In this document: positions 28,304 to 36,941 of the stretch, piece after piece
How the letters are laid out: every line of letters starts with the position of its first letter
Numbering within the stretch: the stretch's first letter is position 1
Position numbers and translations under genes: made by a program
Origin: Microbacterium sp. M28
Lineage (GTDB): Bacteria > Actinomycetota > Actinomycetes > Actinomycetales > Microbacteriaceae
Assembly: GCF_025836995.1 (NCBI RefSeq)
Contig: NZ_CP107546.1
Coordinates: forward strand, 1,364,001-1,428,000
DNA length: 64,000 bases
Reading direction: 5' to 3'
Notes under the pieces: generated by a model
What the model was told of the DNA's origin: nothing
What the model saw: only the letters and a program-made list of their open reading frames with translations
Databases searched by the model: none

Positions 28304-29668
28304 ATGACGACACCCCTGCGCGACGTACTCCAGGACGGCGTCCCCGCACTGAGCGGAGATGTCATCGCCATCCGCGGAGGACACCCGCTCCGGGGACGCG
28401 TCGATGTGAAGGGCGCCAAGAACCTCGCCACCAAGGCGATGGTCGCGACGCTGCTCGGCGAGACCGCCAGCACGCTGCGCGATGTGCCCGACCTCAGCGA
28501 CGTCGCCGTCGTGCGATCGCTGCTCGAAGTCCACGGCGTCCGCGTCGAGGAGGGCGATGAGCCCGGCTCGCTGATCTTCGATCCCAGCGGAGTCGAATCG
28601 GCGCACATGGAGGAGATCGACGCGCACGCCGGTGCGTCGCGCATCCCGATCCTCTTCTGCGGACCGCTGCTGCACCGTCTCGGTCAGGCGTTCATCCCCG
28701 ACCTCGGCGGATGCCGCATCGGCGACCGTCCGATCGACTTCCACCTCGACGCGCTGCGCAAGTTCGGCGCCGTCGTCGAGAAGCTTCCGAGCGGCATCCG
28801 CCTTTCCGCTCCGCAGCGCCTGCACGGTGCGAGCATCCACCTCCCGTACCCGAGCGTCGGGGCCACCGAGCAGGTGCTGCTGACGGCGGTCCGCGCCGAG
28901 GGCACCACCGAGCTGCGCAACGCCGCCATCGAGCCGGAGATCATGGATCTGATCGCCGTGCTGCAGAAGATGGGCGCGATCATCTCCTACGAGCCCAACC
29001 GCGTGATCCTGATCGAGGGCGTCGACTCGCTGCGCGGCTACGACCACCGTTCGATCTTCGACCGCAATGAGGCCGCCTCGTGGGCATCAGCCGCCCTCGC
29101 GACCGACGGCGAGATCTTCGTCGGCGGCGCGAAGCAGCAGGAGATGCTCACGTTCCTCAACGTCTTCCGCAAGGCCGGCGGGTGGTTCGACATCCAGGAG
29201 GACGGCATCCTGTTCCGCCGCGGGGGAGACCTGCAGCCGGTCATCGTCGAGACCGACGTGCACCCAGGCTTCATGACGGACTGGCAGCAGCCGCTGATCG
29301 TCGCGCTCACGCAGGCCGAGGGCCGTTCGATCGTGCACGAGACGGTGTACGAGAACCGCTTCGGCTTCACCCAGGCCCTGGTGAAGATGGGCGCCGACAT
29401 CGTGGTGCACCCGCACGGCCTGCAGAACGGACCGCGCCGCGTTCCGCGCCGCGAGCTCGAGCAGGCGGCCGTCATCACGGGACCGACGCCGCTGCACGGC
29501 GCGGACATCGTCGTGCCCGACCTGCGTGGAGGCTACAGCCACGTGATCGCCGCGCTCACCGCGCAGGGGCAGTCCCAGGTCTCCGGTGTCGACATCCTCA
29601 GCCGCGGCTACGAGAAGTTCCTGGACAAGCTCGACGCCCTCGGCGCCGACTTCGACGTCGTCCGGTGA
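28304..29668 (+). CDS. murA: UDP-N-acetylglucosamine 1-carboxyvinyltransferase
   Basis: First committed step of peptidoglycan synthesis, enolpyruvyl transfer from PEP. 454 residues, slightly longer at the N-terminus than the E. coli enzyme. KGAKNLATKAM near the start holds the conserved Lys-Asn. The active-site loop reads PDLGGCRIGDRPIDFH, so the catalytic position is Cys (as in fosfomycin-sensitive enzymes) and not the Asp found in mycobacteria. ATG 28304 follows GAGG. plsC overlaps its stop (GTGA). Confidence 0.96.
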   Translation: MTTPLRDVLQDGVPALSGDVIAIRGGHPLRGRVDVKGAKNLATKAMVATLLGETASTLRDVPDLSDVAVVRSLLEVHGVRVEEGDEPGSLIFDPSGVESAHMEEIDAHAGASRIPILFCGPLLHRLGQAFIPDLGGCRIGDRPIDFHLDALRKFGAVVEKLPSGIRLSAPQRLHGASIHLPYPSVGATEQVLLTAVRAEGTTELRNAAIEPEIMDLIAVLQKMGAIISYEPNRVILIEGVDSLRGYDHRSIFDRNEAASWASAALATDGEIFVGGAKQQEMLTFLNVFRKAGGWFDIQEDGILFRRGGDLQPVIVETDVHPGFMTDWQQPLIVALTQAEGRSIVHETVYENRFGFTQALVKMGADIVVHPHGLQNGPRRVPRRELEQAAVITGPTPLHGADIVVPDLRGGYSHVIAALTAQGQSQVSGVDILSRGYEKFLDKLDALGADFDVVR

Positions 29669-30429
29669 GCAGCATGGGCTCCCGGTCACCCGAGAAGTCC
29701 CGTCCGAGCGTCTGGTGGCTGCTCGCCGCCGTCGTCCTTCCGTTCATGTCCTACCTGACGAAGATGACGTTCGTCGGCAAGGAGAAGCTGCCGCGCGACG
29801 GTGCGTTCGTGCTCGCTCCGAACCACTACTCGGAGTTCGACCCCCTCGTCGTGGCGGTGGCGGTGTGGCGCATCGGCCGCGCGCCGCGCTTCATGGCGAA
29901 GGAGAGCCTGTTCCGGGTTCCGGTCGTCGGCGCGGCTCTGCGGGCCACGGGGATGATCCCTGTCGCCCGTGCCGCATCCGGCGCCGCCGCGAAGCAGACC
30001 ATGGCGCAGGCGAAGGATCTCGTCGAGCACGGCCGCGGTGTGATCGTGTACCCCGAGGGCACGCTGACGCGCGATCCGGATCTCTGGCCGATGCGCGGGA
30101 AGTCCGGAGCTGTGCGACTGGCGCTGGCCGGAGACATCCCGCTCATCCCGATGGCGCAGTGGGGCACGCAGGAGATCATGGGGCGCTACCAGAAGGGCCT
30201 GAAGCTGTGGCCGCCGCGCAAGCCGGTCCAGGTCATCATCGGCGACCCCATCGACCTGTCCGACCTGAAGGGTCGCTCCGGTGACCAGGCGGCCCTCAAC
30301 GAGGCCACGACCCGACTGATGGACGCGATCACCGCTCTGCTCGAGCAGATCAGGCACGAGAAGGCCCCGCAGCAGCGGTGGAACCCGACCGACCACGGGC
30401 AGAAGGAGACCGGTCGCCTTGACTCCTAG
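29665..30429 (+). CDS. plsC: 1-acylglycerol-3-phosphate O-acyltransferase (PlsC-like)
   Basis: 254-residue membrane-associated acyltransferase that makes phosphatidic acid. The four family blocks are visible: NHYSEFDPLV (HX4D catalytic pair), GMIPVARAASGAA, VIVYPEGTLTRDP and LIPMAQWGTQE. GTG 29665 overlaps the murA stop and is taken as start; ATG 29674 is the alternative. The C-terminal residues overlap the next gene by 11 bases. It is in the same operon as gpsA, the enzyme that provides its glycerol-3-phosphate backbone. Confidence 0.92.
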   Translation: MSSMGSRSPEKSRPSVWWLLAAVVLPFMSYLTKMTFVGKEKLPRDGAFVLAPNHYSEFDPLVVAVAVWRIGRAPRFMAKESLFRVPVVGAALRATGMIPVARAASGAAAKQTMAQAKDLVEHGRGVIVYPEGTLTRDPDLWPMRGKSGAVRLALAGDIPLIPMAQWGTQEIMGRYQKGLKLWPPRKPVQVIIGDPIDLSDLKGRSGDQAALNEATTRLMDAITALLEQIRHEKAPQQRWNPTDHGQKETGRLDS

Positions 30430-31558
30430 ACGAATCCCCGCCGCCGGTCCGCAGGTCGTCGTCGTCGGCGCCGGCAGCTGGGGCACCACGTTCGGCAAGA
30501 TCCTCGCCGACGGCGGTGCCGGTGTGACCATGTGGGCGCGTCGGCCAGAGCTCGCGCAGGAGATCGCCGAGGCCAAGCGCAACTCGCGGTATCTCCCCGG
30601 GATCAACTTGCCGCGGTCGATCAACGCCACCCACGACCTCGCGAAGGCGCTGGACGGCGCCGACCAGATCTACCTCTCGGTGCCGAGCCAGACGCTCCGT
30701 GAGAACCTGAAGACGCTCCGGCCGCTGATCGAGGACAGCTCCGCGCCGATCATCAGCCTGATGAAGGGCGTCGAGCGGGGCACCGGTCAGCGGATGAGCC
30801 AGGTCATCGAGCACGAGCTGGAGTGCGACCCCGCGCGCATCGCCGTGGCGTCAGGTCCCAACCTGGCGCTCGAGATCGCTCGGGAGCAGCCGACGGCCGC
30901 CGTGATCTCGTCGGTCAGCCAGGAGACCGCGGAGACGGTAGCCCGTGCTGCGCGCAACGCCTACTTCCGCACCTTCGTGAACACCGATGTCATCGGCACC
31001 GAGTTCGGCGGCGTGCTGAAGAACCTCATCGCCGTCGCGATCGGTATCGTCGACGGCGTCGGTTACGGCGAGAACACCAAGGCGTCGATCATCACCCGCG
31101 GCCTCGTCGAGATGACGGACTTCGCCGTCGCCTACGGCGCGCAGCCCGAGACGCTGCAGGGACTCGCCGGTCTCGGCGACCTGATCGCGACCTGTCAGTC
31201 TCCGCTGAGCCGGAACAACACCGCCGGTCGCCTTCTCGGCCAGGGGTACGGGTTCCAGGACGTGGTGGCCCAGATGCAGCAGACCGCCGAGGGACTGGCG
31301 TCCGTGGCCCCCATTCTCCAGCTCGCGCACGAAGCCGACGTGGACATGCCCATCGTTCAGCAGGTGAAGATGGTGCTCGACGGCACCATGAACCCGCGCG
31401 ACATCGCGCCCCACCTGACGACCGACGACGACACCCCGCAGGGGGAGAGGACCAATCATGGCAAAGCAGACGGTGGTGGTGCTCTTCGGCGGGCGTTCCA
31501 GCGAGCACTCGATCAGCTCCGCGACGGCGGGCGGGGTGCTGAACGCGATCGATCGTGA
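30419..31558 (+). CDS. gpsA: Glycerol-3-phosphate dehydrogenase [NAD(P)+]
   Basis: Reduces dihydroxyacetone phosphate to glycerol-3-phosphate for phospholipids. The Rossmann motif is VVVVGAGSWGTTFGKILAD. The substrate region is ASGPNLALEIA, with GVLKNLIAVAIGIVDG (catalytic Lys) and LAGLGDLIATC. The start is TTG 30419, supported by AGAAGGAG ten bases before it and the absence of any other start. The 379 residues exceed the usual 330-350: the last ~33 form a Gly/Arg/Asp-rich tail that overlaps ddl by 101 bases in another frame and has no family support. Confidence 0.95.
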   Translation: MTPRRIPAAGPQVVVVGAGSWGTTFGKILADGGAGVTMWARRPELAQEIAEAKRNSRYLPGINLPRSINATHDLAKALDGADQIYLSVPSQTLRENLKTLRPLIEDSSAPIISLMKGVERGTGQRMSQVIEHELECDPARIAVASGPNLALEIAREQPTAAVISSVSQETAETVARAARNAYFRTFVNTDVIGTEFGGVLKNLIAVAIGIVDGVGYGENTKASIITRGLVEMTDFAVAYGAQPETLQGLAGLGDLIATCQSPLSRNNTAGRLLGQGYGFQDVVAQMQQTAEGLASVAPILQLAHEADVDMPIVQQVKMVLDGTMNPRDIAPHLTTDDDTPQGERTNHGKADGGGALRRAFQRALDQLRDGGRGAERDRS

Positions 31559-32546
31559 TCGCTACGACGTGATCCCGGTCGGGATCACTCGCGAGGGTGC
31601 ATTCGTCCTCGAGGCCGACGACCCGGCGAAGTTCGCGCTCGACGCGCAGAAGCTGCCCGAGGTCGTCGACAACGGCACCCGTGTCCGGTGGCCGGAGCCG
31701 GATGGCGACAGGACGCTCCGGGTGGTCCATGCCGACGGGGCGATCGCCGACCTGGGCGAGATCGATGTCGTGCTGCCGCTGCTGCACGGCCTGCACGGCG
31801 AGGACGGCGCCATCCAGGGCTTCTTCGACGTGCTCGAGGTGCCGTACGCGGGCTGTGGGATCCTCGATTCCGCGGTCTGCCTGGACAAGCACTTCACCAA
31901 GCTCGCACTCACCTCGGCCGGGATCGCGGTGTCGCCGGGGATCACGGTGCGCAGCGCGCAGTGGGCGGTCGATCCGGAGGGCGTGCGTGCCCAGATCGCC
32001 GCGCTGGGTTCTGTCGTCTTCGTCAAGCCCGCCAGTGCCGGTTCGAGCGTGGGCGTCTCGCGCGTCGACGACGGGGCAGGACTGGACGAGGCACTGCGCG
32101 TCGCCTTCGCTGAGGACGACAAGGTCCTCATCGAATCGCGGGTCGAGGGCCGTGAGATCGAGGTCGGCGTGCTGGCCGGACGCCAGGGGGCCCGTGCGCG
32201 CGCGTCGCTCCCCGGCGAAGTGGTGCTCACATCGCGGAGCTTCTACGACTTCGAGGGCAAGTACCTCGGCGGTGAGGGCGTCGAGATCGTGTGCCCTGCG
32301 GACGTCGATGAGGCGCTGATCGCGCAGCTGCAGGAGACCGCGGTCCGCGCGTTCGAAGCGGTCGATGGCAAGGGCCTGGCCCGTGTCGACTTCTTCGTGA
32401 CGCCGGACGGCCGGCTCGTCGTGAACGAGCTGAACACGATGCCCGGTTTCACGCCGATCTCGATGTTCCCGAAGTGCTGGATCGCGTCGGGGCTGAGCTA
32501 CTCCGAGCTCATCACCGAGCTGATCGAGGCGGGGCTGTCGCGCTGA
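31458..32546 (+). CDS. ddl: D-alanine--D-alanine ligase
   Basis: ATP-grasp enzyme that forms the D-Ala-D-Ala terminus of peptidoglycan precursors. 362 residues: N-terminal VVVLFGGRSSEHSISSATA, the central PLLHGLHGEDGAIQGF, ATP-binding VFVKPASAGSSVGVSRV and LIESRVEGREIEVGVL, and the C-terminal DFFVTPDGRLVVNELNTMPGFT metal site. ATG 31458 follows GGGAGAGG. It begins inside the gpsA frame, 101 bases before that frame closes, giving tight coupling of lipid and wall precursor genes. Confidence 0.96.
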   Translation: MAKQTVVVLFGGRSSEHSISSATAGGVLNAIDRDRYDVIPVGITREGAFVLEADDPAKFALDAQKLPEVVDNGTRVRWPEPDGDRTLRVVHADGAIADLGEIDVVLPLLHGLHGEDGAIQGFFDVLEVPYAGCGILDSAVCLDKHFTKLALTSAGIAVSPGITVRSAQWAVDPEGVRAQIAALGSVVFVKPASAGSSVGVSRVDDGAGLDEALRVAFAEDDKVLIESRVEGREIEVGVLAGRQGARARASLPGEVVLTSRSFYDFEGKYLGGEGVEIVCPADVDEALIAQLQETAVRAFEAVDGKGLARVDFFVTPDGRLVVNELNTMPGFTPISMFPKCWIASGLSYSELITELIEAGLSR

Positions 32547-32552
32547 GAGGCG

Positions 32553-33062
32553 TCAGTCCTCGGCATCCGCCTCGTAGTCCTCGGGAAGCTGATCGGGAGC
32601 CGTGCAGGCGGATTCCGCGGGGATGGACGTGATGGCGCCGACGATGCCGCGGTTGCTGATCACATCGTTGGAGCTGACGGCCTCGGTGTCGACGTACATC
32701 TGCACGGCAGGTTCTCGCCCGTAGGTGGTCAGACGCACGTACGGCGTCTCCGAGGCGTCGACGAGCCAGTCGACGCCCTCGAGCGTCACGCACTGCAGGT
32801 CGCTCGTGGGGGCAGGCTTCTCCAGGCCGCATGTCAGCAGGATCGCCGAGCTGTCTGTTCCCCACGCAGCGGTGGCCTGGGCATCCGTCCAACGCCGGTC
32901 CTGACCGGCGAGCGTCTTGGTGTTCTGCAGGCTGACGATGACATCCGCGCAGAGCGGATCGTTCGCATCGGCCGCCGGCTCCAGATGGACGGTCGTCGAG
33001 CATCCGCCGAGCAGGGCCGTCCCGGCGAGGAGGACGGCGGCGACGGCAAGACGGGAACGCAT
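32553..33062 (-). CDS. DUF3515 lipoprotein
   Basis: 169-residue predicted lipoprotein. Signal peptide MRSRLAVAAVLLAGTALLGG ends at a lipobox LLGGC (Cys21), so it should be anchored to the outer face of the membrane. Two more cysteines (DPLCADV, LTCGLEK) plus DLQCVTL and ESACTAP suggest disulfides. The family is Actinobacteria-specific and of unknown function, usually next to ddl/thiL as here. The minus-strand TAGCCT at 33074-33069 lies six bases from ATG, making it leaderless and divergent from thiL by only 23 bp. Confidence 0.88.
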   Translation of the reverse strand: MRSRLAVAAVLLAGTALLGGCSTTVHLEPAADANDPLCADVIVSLQNTKTLAGQDRRWTDAQATAAWGTDSSAILLTCGLEKPAPTSDLQCVTLEGVDWLVDASETPYVRLTTYGREPAVQMYVDTEAVSSNDVISNRGIVGAITSIPAESACTAPDQLPEDYEADAED

Positions 33063-33068
33063 GCTTCC

Positions 33069-33078
33069 AGGCTACCTT
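33069..33078. promoter_or_regulatory. Overlapping divergent -10 boxes of DUF3515 and thiL
   Basis: TAGCCT on the minus strand (33074-33069) and TACCTT on the plus strand (33073-33078) share two base pairs within the 23-bp gap between the two start codons. Each is six or seven bases from its ATG and neither gene has a ribosome-binding site. Any -35 element of one gene must lie inside the other gene's coding sequence. Confidence 0.6.
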
Positions 33079-33085
33079 TGAGAGC

Positions 33086-34081
33086 ATGCCCTCTCGCTCC
33101 GCCGACGATGATCCGCGCCTGTCAGAACTCTCCGAAGGACAGATCCTGCGGGCGATCCTCACGCGGACGCCGCCGGCGAACCACACGCTGCTGGGCCCCG
33201 GTGACGACGCCGCGGTGATCGCCGCTCCGAGCGGATCGGTCGTCGCGACCACGGACACGCTCGTGCACGGTCCCGACTTCCGGCTCGCCTGGTCGAACGG
33301 CTACGACCTGGGCTGGAAGGCTGCAGCGGTCAACCTCGCCGACATCGCAGCGATGGGGGCCCGTCCGACGGCGCTGCTCGTGGCGCTGGCGGTCCCGCGC
33401 GAGCTGCGGCTGTCGTTCGTCGAGCGTCTGGCAGACGGGTTCCGTGAGGCGTGCGACGCCCTGGCGCCTGGGTGCGCGGTCGTCGGCGGCGACCTGACCA
33501 CGTCCGATGTGCTGACGATCGCCGTGACAGCACTGGGAGACCTGGAAGGACGCGCCGCTGTGACGCGTGCAGGAGCACAGCCTGGCGATGTCGTGGCGGT
33601 CGCCGGCGAGCTGGGGCACGCCGCTCACGGCCTCGCGGTGCTGTTCGGCCGCTTCCGTGACGGGGAGACGCCGGTGCCCGTCGAACGGGAGATGCTCGCG
33701 GACGGCGAGTCGGATGCCGTGGCCGCGCAGCTGCGGCCCCGTCCGCCGATCGGGCTCGGCCCGATGGCGGCGACCGCTGGTGCGACGGCGATGATGGACG
33801 TCTCGGACGGCCTGGCGCTGGATGCCGGTCGCCTGGCCGACGCGTCCGGTGTCACGCTGGATCTGCGCCGGGACGCACTCGGCGCGGACCCGCTGCGGTC
33901 ACTGGCAGGCGGTGAGGATCATGCGCTGCTGGCCACGTTCCCGCCCGACCGTCTCGCACCCGGGTTCCGGGTGATCGGCACGGTCGTGGAGCGCGGAGCG
34001 GCGGGCGTCCTGTGCGACGGCGAGTCCGTCGACGTCGCCGGCTGGGACCCTTACCGCGACTGGGATTCGGCCGCCGGCTGA
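33086..34081 (+). CDS. thiL: Thiamine-monophosphate kinase
   Basis: Phosphorylates thiamine phosphate to the active pyrophosphate. 331 residues of the PurM/AIR-synthase fold. GPGDDAAVIAAPSG near residue 37 binds metal and nucleotide; TTDTLVHGPDF, AAVNLADIAAMGARP, VGGDLTTSD and MMDVSDGLALDAGRLA are the other family blocks; GGEDHALLATF is near the C-terminus. It is leaderless by position of TACCTT. The 3' end overlaps convergent rsmD by 31 bases. Confidence 0.95.
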   Translation: MPSRSADDDPRLSELSEGQILRAILTRTPPANHTLLGPGDDAAVIAAPSGSVVATTDTLVHGPDFRLAWSNGYDLGWKAAAVNLADIAAMGARPTALLVALAVPRELRLSFVERLADGFREACDALAPGCAVVGGDLTTSDVLTIAVTALGDLEGRAAVTRAGAQPGDVVAVAGELGHAAHGLAVLFGRFRDGETPVPVEREMLADGESDAVAAQLRPRPPIGLGPMAATAGATAMMDVSDGLALDAGRLADASGVTLDLRRDALGADPLRSLAGGEDHALLATFPPDRLAPGFRVIGTVVERGAAGVLCDGESVDVAGWDPYRDWDSAAG

Positions 34082-34626
34082 GCCCACCACAGCGCGGTGT
34101 CGCCGTACACCTTGGATCGCATCTGCTCGAGACCGGCCGCCCCGAGATCGGGCGGAGTCGACCGTCTGGCGCGCTCGATGATCACGAGCGCATCATCGGA
34201 CAGCAGGGGAGCGAGCGCGATCAGGTCCGCGGTCATGGCGGCGTCGTCGATGTCGTACGGCGGGTCGGAGAACACCAGATCGTAGGGTCCCGTCGCCCGC
34301 AGCAGGTAGGCGTGGACGCCGAGATGGTGCACCTGCGCCGGTCGACCGGTCATGCGCGAGACCGCCTGGGCGTTGCGGCGGACCACGCCCGCCGCCGCTT
34401 TGGACAGCTCGACGAGGTCGGCGGATGCCGCGCCGCGACTGAGGGCTTCGAGGCCGAGGGCACCGGAACCGGCATAGAGATCGAGTACCCGAGCGCCGTC
34501 GAAGGCATCCGCGGACTCCAGGGCCCCGAACAGCGACTCCCGGACCCGGTCGCTCGTGGGCCGGGTGCCAGCCGCGGGGACGGCGAGACGGAGTCCGCCC
34601 GCCTGTCCTGCGATGATCCTCGTCAC
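34051..34626 (-). CDS. rsmD: 16S rRNA (guanine966-N2)-methyltransferase
   Basis: 191 residues. It has the RsmD start RIIAGQAGGLRLAVP with PTSDRVRESLFGAL, SAM motif VLDLYAGSGALGLEALSRGA and the N-methyltransferase motif FSDPPYDID (a DPPY class site). The start is GTG 34626, six bases after a minus-strand TAGGGT (34638-34633), leaderless. It is divergent from recG (77 bp) and convergent with thiL, where the genes overlap. Confidence 0.94.
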   Translation of the reverse strand: MTRIIAGQAGGLRLAVPAAGTRPTSDRVRESLFGALESADAFDGARVLDLYAGSGALGLEALSRGAASADLVELSKAAAGVVRRNAQAVSRMTGRPAQVHHLGVHAYLLRATGPYDLVFSDPPYDIDDAAMTADLIALAPLLSDDALVIIERARRSTPPDLGAAGLEQMRSKVYGDTALWWAQPAAESQSR

Positions 34627-34703
34627 CTGATCACCCTATGACACGGGCGGATCGGCGCGGGGTCGTCGGAACGACGTCCGCCGCCCCTTCTAGACTCGAA
34701 GCC

Positions 34704-36875
34704 ATGTCCTTGAGTCTCGATGCGCCGCTGACTCTGGCGCTCGGCGACAAGGCGGCGAAGCCGCTGGAGCGCGCATTCGGAATGGTGACGGTCGGCGACC
34801 TCGTCTCGCACTACCCGAGGCGATATGCGGATCCTGGTGAACTCACGCCGATCGTCGATCTGCCGCCCGGGGAGATGGTGACGATCGTCGCGCAGATCGT
34901 CTCGTCGAGCGTCCGCGTCATGCGGAACCGGTCGGGCGCGATGGTCGAGGTGACCATCAGTGACGGCATCGGCCAGGTGAATCTGACGTTCTTCGCCAAG
35001 AACAAGCAGCAGGCGGATTGGCGCAAGGGCCAGCTGGAGCCGGGCCGCCGCGGAATCTTCTCGGGGAAGGTCGGGTTCTATCGGGAGACCATGCAGCTCG
35101 CCCATCCCGACTACGAACTGTTCGACGACGAGCTCGAGGCTCGGAAGCGCGCCGACATCCGATCGACCAGGCCGATCCCGATCTACCCGGCCACGGCGAC
35201 GGTCGCGAGCATGACGCTGCAGAAGCACATGGAGCGGGTTCTCCCGCAGCTCACGGACGTGCCTGACCCGCTGCCGCCCGAGGTGCGTGCGGCCGAGGGC
35301 CTGCTCGACGCGCGCACCGCTCTCGTGCAGGTGCACCGCCCCGAGACGCGCAACGACATCGACCCGGCCGTGCGCACGCTGCGCATGCACGAGGCCATCG
35401 TGCTGCAGACGGCGCTGCTGCAGCAGCGCGCCTTCGTGCGGATGCTGAGCGCTACGCGCCGGCCAGCAACCCCGGGCGGTCTCCTCAAGCGGTTCGACGC
35501 CGCTCTCCCATACGAGCTCACCGCCGACCAGCGGACCGTCGGCGACCAGGTCGCGACGGATCTCGTCGGCGACTGGCCGATGAACCGCCTCGTGCAGGGC
35601 GAGGTCGGATCGGGCAAGACGCTCGTGGCGCTGCGCGCGATGCTGCAGGTCGCCGAGTCCGGCGGGCAGTCCGCCCTGATCGCCCCCACTGAGGTGCTCG
35701 CCGGGCAGCATCTGCGCTCGATCACCAAGATGCTGGGGCCGGAGCTGTCGCCCCTCGTCATGCCGACGCTGCTCACCGGACAGATGTCCGCTCCCGCTCG
35801 TCGGAAGGCGGCTCTCCGAGTGGCCAGCGGGCAGGCGCTGATCGTGGTGGGCACGCACGCTCTGCTGGGGGAGAAGACCACGTTCGCCGACCTCGGCCTG
35901 GTCGTCGTCGACGAGCAGCACCGCTTCGGCGTCGAACAGCGCGAGGCGCTGCGTGCCAAGGGCTCCAGCCCGCATGCGCTCGTCCTCACGGCGACGCCCA
36001 TCCCGCGGACGGTCGCGATGACGGTCTTCGGCGATCTCGACACCTCGGTCATCCGCACCATGCCGGCAGGCAGAGCGGGCATCGAGACCTTCGTCGCCCC
36101 GCTCGCCGAGCACCCCGGCTGGTTCGCGCGGGTCTTCGAGCGCGCGGCGGAGGAGGTGGCCCAGGGACGTCAGGTGTTCGTCGTGTGCGCGGCGATCGAC
36201 ACCGCGGCGAAGACGGCCGAGGTCGGCGATCAGCCGCCGGCCCCCGAAGGCGCGGCAGGACCGCGCTGGGGCGTCGTGCAACTGGACGAAGCGCTCGCGA
36301 CGCATCCGAGGATCGCGGGCCTGCGCCGTGCCGTCCTGCACGGGAAGATGCCGGCGGACGAGAAGGATGCCGTGATGCAGGCGTTCGCGCGCGGCGAGAT
36401 CGACGTGCTGATCGCCACGACGGTCATCGAGGTCGGCGTCGACGTGCCGAACGCGTCGACCATGATCATCCTCGACGCCGACCGGTTCGGGGTCTCGCAG
36501 CTTCATCAGCTCCGCGGACGCGTCGGTCGAGGCGGCGTGCCGGGGCTGTGCCTGCTCGTGACGGAAGCAGAGGAGGGCACGCTCGCGCGTGACAGGGTCG
36601 AAGCGGTCGCCGCGACCCTGGACGGGTTCGCGCTCGCGGAGGTCGATCTCGACCTCCGCGGCGAGGGGGATGTGCTCGGGTCCACGCAGTCCGGCATCCG
36701 CTCGTCGCTGAAGCTGCTGCGCGTGGTGAAGGACAGCGGGCTCATCGCGCGAGCCCGCAGCCTCGCCGAGGACATCCTGGACGCCGACCCGCTCCTGGAC
36801 CGGCATGCGGGCCTGAGTGCGGCGATCGCCCGACGCGTGAGCGCGGAGGACCGCGCGGCTCTCGCCAAGAACTGA
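34704..36875 (+). CDS. recG: ATP-dependent DNA helicase RecG
   Basis: Branch-migration helicase that reverses stalled forks. 723 residues: an N-terminal wedge/OB domain (TIVAQIVSSSVRVMRNRSGA) followed by the SF2 core with Walker A GEVGSGKTLVALRA, DEQH box VVDEQHRFGVEQ, TATPIPRTVAMT and motif VI QLRGRVGRGGVPG. TAGACT at 34691-34696 precedes ATG 34704 by seven bases; the frame upstream of this ATG has no family similarity. Confidence 0.97.
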   Translation: MSLSLDAPLTLALGDKAAKPLERAFGMVTVGDLVSHYPRRYADPGELTPIVDLPPGEMVTIVAQIVSSSVRVMRNRSGAMVEVTISDGIGQVNLTFFAKNKQQADWRKGQLEPGRRGIFSGKVGFYRETMQLAHPDYELFDDELEARKRADIRSTRPIPIYPATATVASMTLQKHMERVLPQLTDVPDPLPPEVRAAEGLLDARTALVQVHRPETRNDIDPAVRTLRMHEAIVLQTALLQQRAFVRMLSATRRPATPGGLLKRFDAALPYELTADQRTVGDQVATDLVGDWPMNRLVQGEVGSGKTLVALRAMLQVAESGGQSALIAPTEVLAGQHLRSITKMLGPELSPLVMPTLLTGQMSAPARRKAALRVASGQALIVVGTHALLGEKTTFADLGLVVVDEQHRFGVEQREALRAKGSSPHALVLTATPIPRTVAMTVFGDLDTSVIRTMPAGRAGIETFVAPLAEHPGWFARVFERAAEEVAQGRQVFVVCAAIDTAAKTAEVGDQPPAPEGAAGPRWGVVQLDEALATHPRIAGLRRAVLHGKMPADEKDAVMQAFARGEIDVLIATTVIEVGVDVPNASTMIILDADRFGVSQLHQLRGRVGRGGVPGLCLLVTEAEEGTLARDRVEAVAATLDGFALAEVDLDLRGEGDVLGSTQSGIRSSLKLLRVVKDSGLIARARSLAEDILDADPLLDRHAGLSAAIARRVSAEDRAALAKN

Positions 36876-36905
36876 GGCGTTCTCGCGGTGCCCTAGGCTG
36901 GTGGC

Positions 36906-36941
36906 ATGCGCCGTACTGAGCGAGCGAAGGAGCCGAAGTGA
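36906..36941 (+). CDS. 11-codon leaderless upstream frame ([11 protein letters not shown]) coupled to coaD
   Basis: ATG 36906 stands six bases after TAGGCT (36894-36899). The frame runs eleven codons and its TGA overlaps the coaD GTG start (GTGA, 36938-36941). The coaD ribosome-binding site AAGGAG lies inside it. If transcription starts at or near 36906, ribosomes would load on this mini-ORF first and pass to coaD by termination-reinitiation. It is too short to judge by conservation. Confidence 0.5.
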   Translation: MRRTERAKEPK

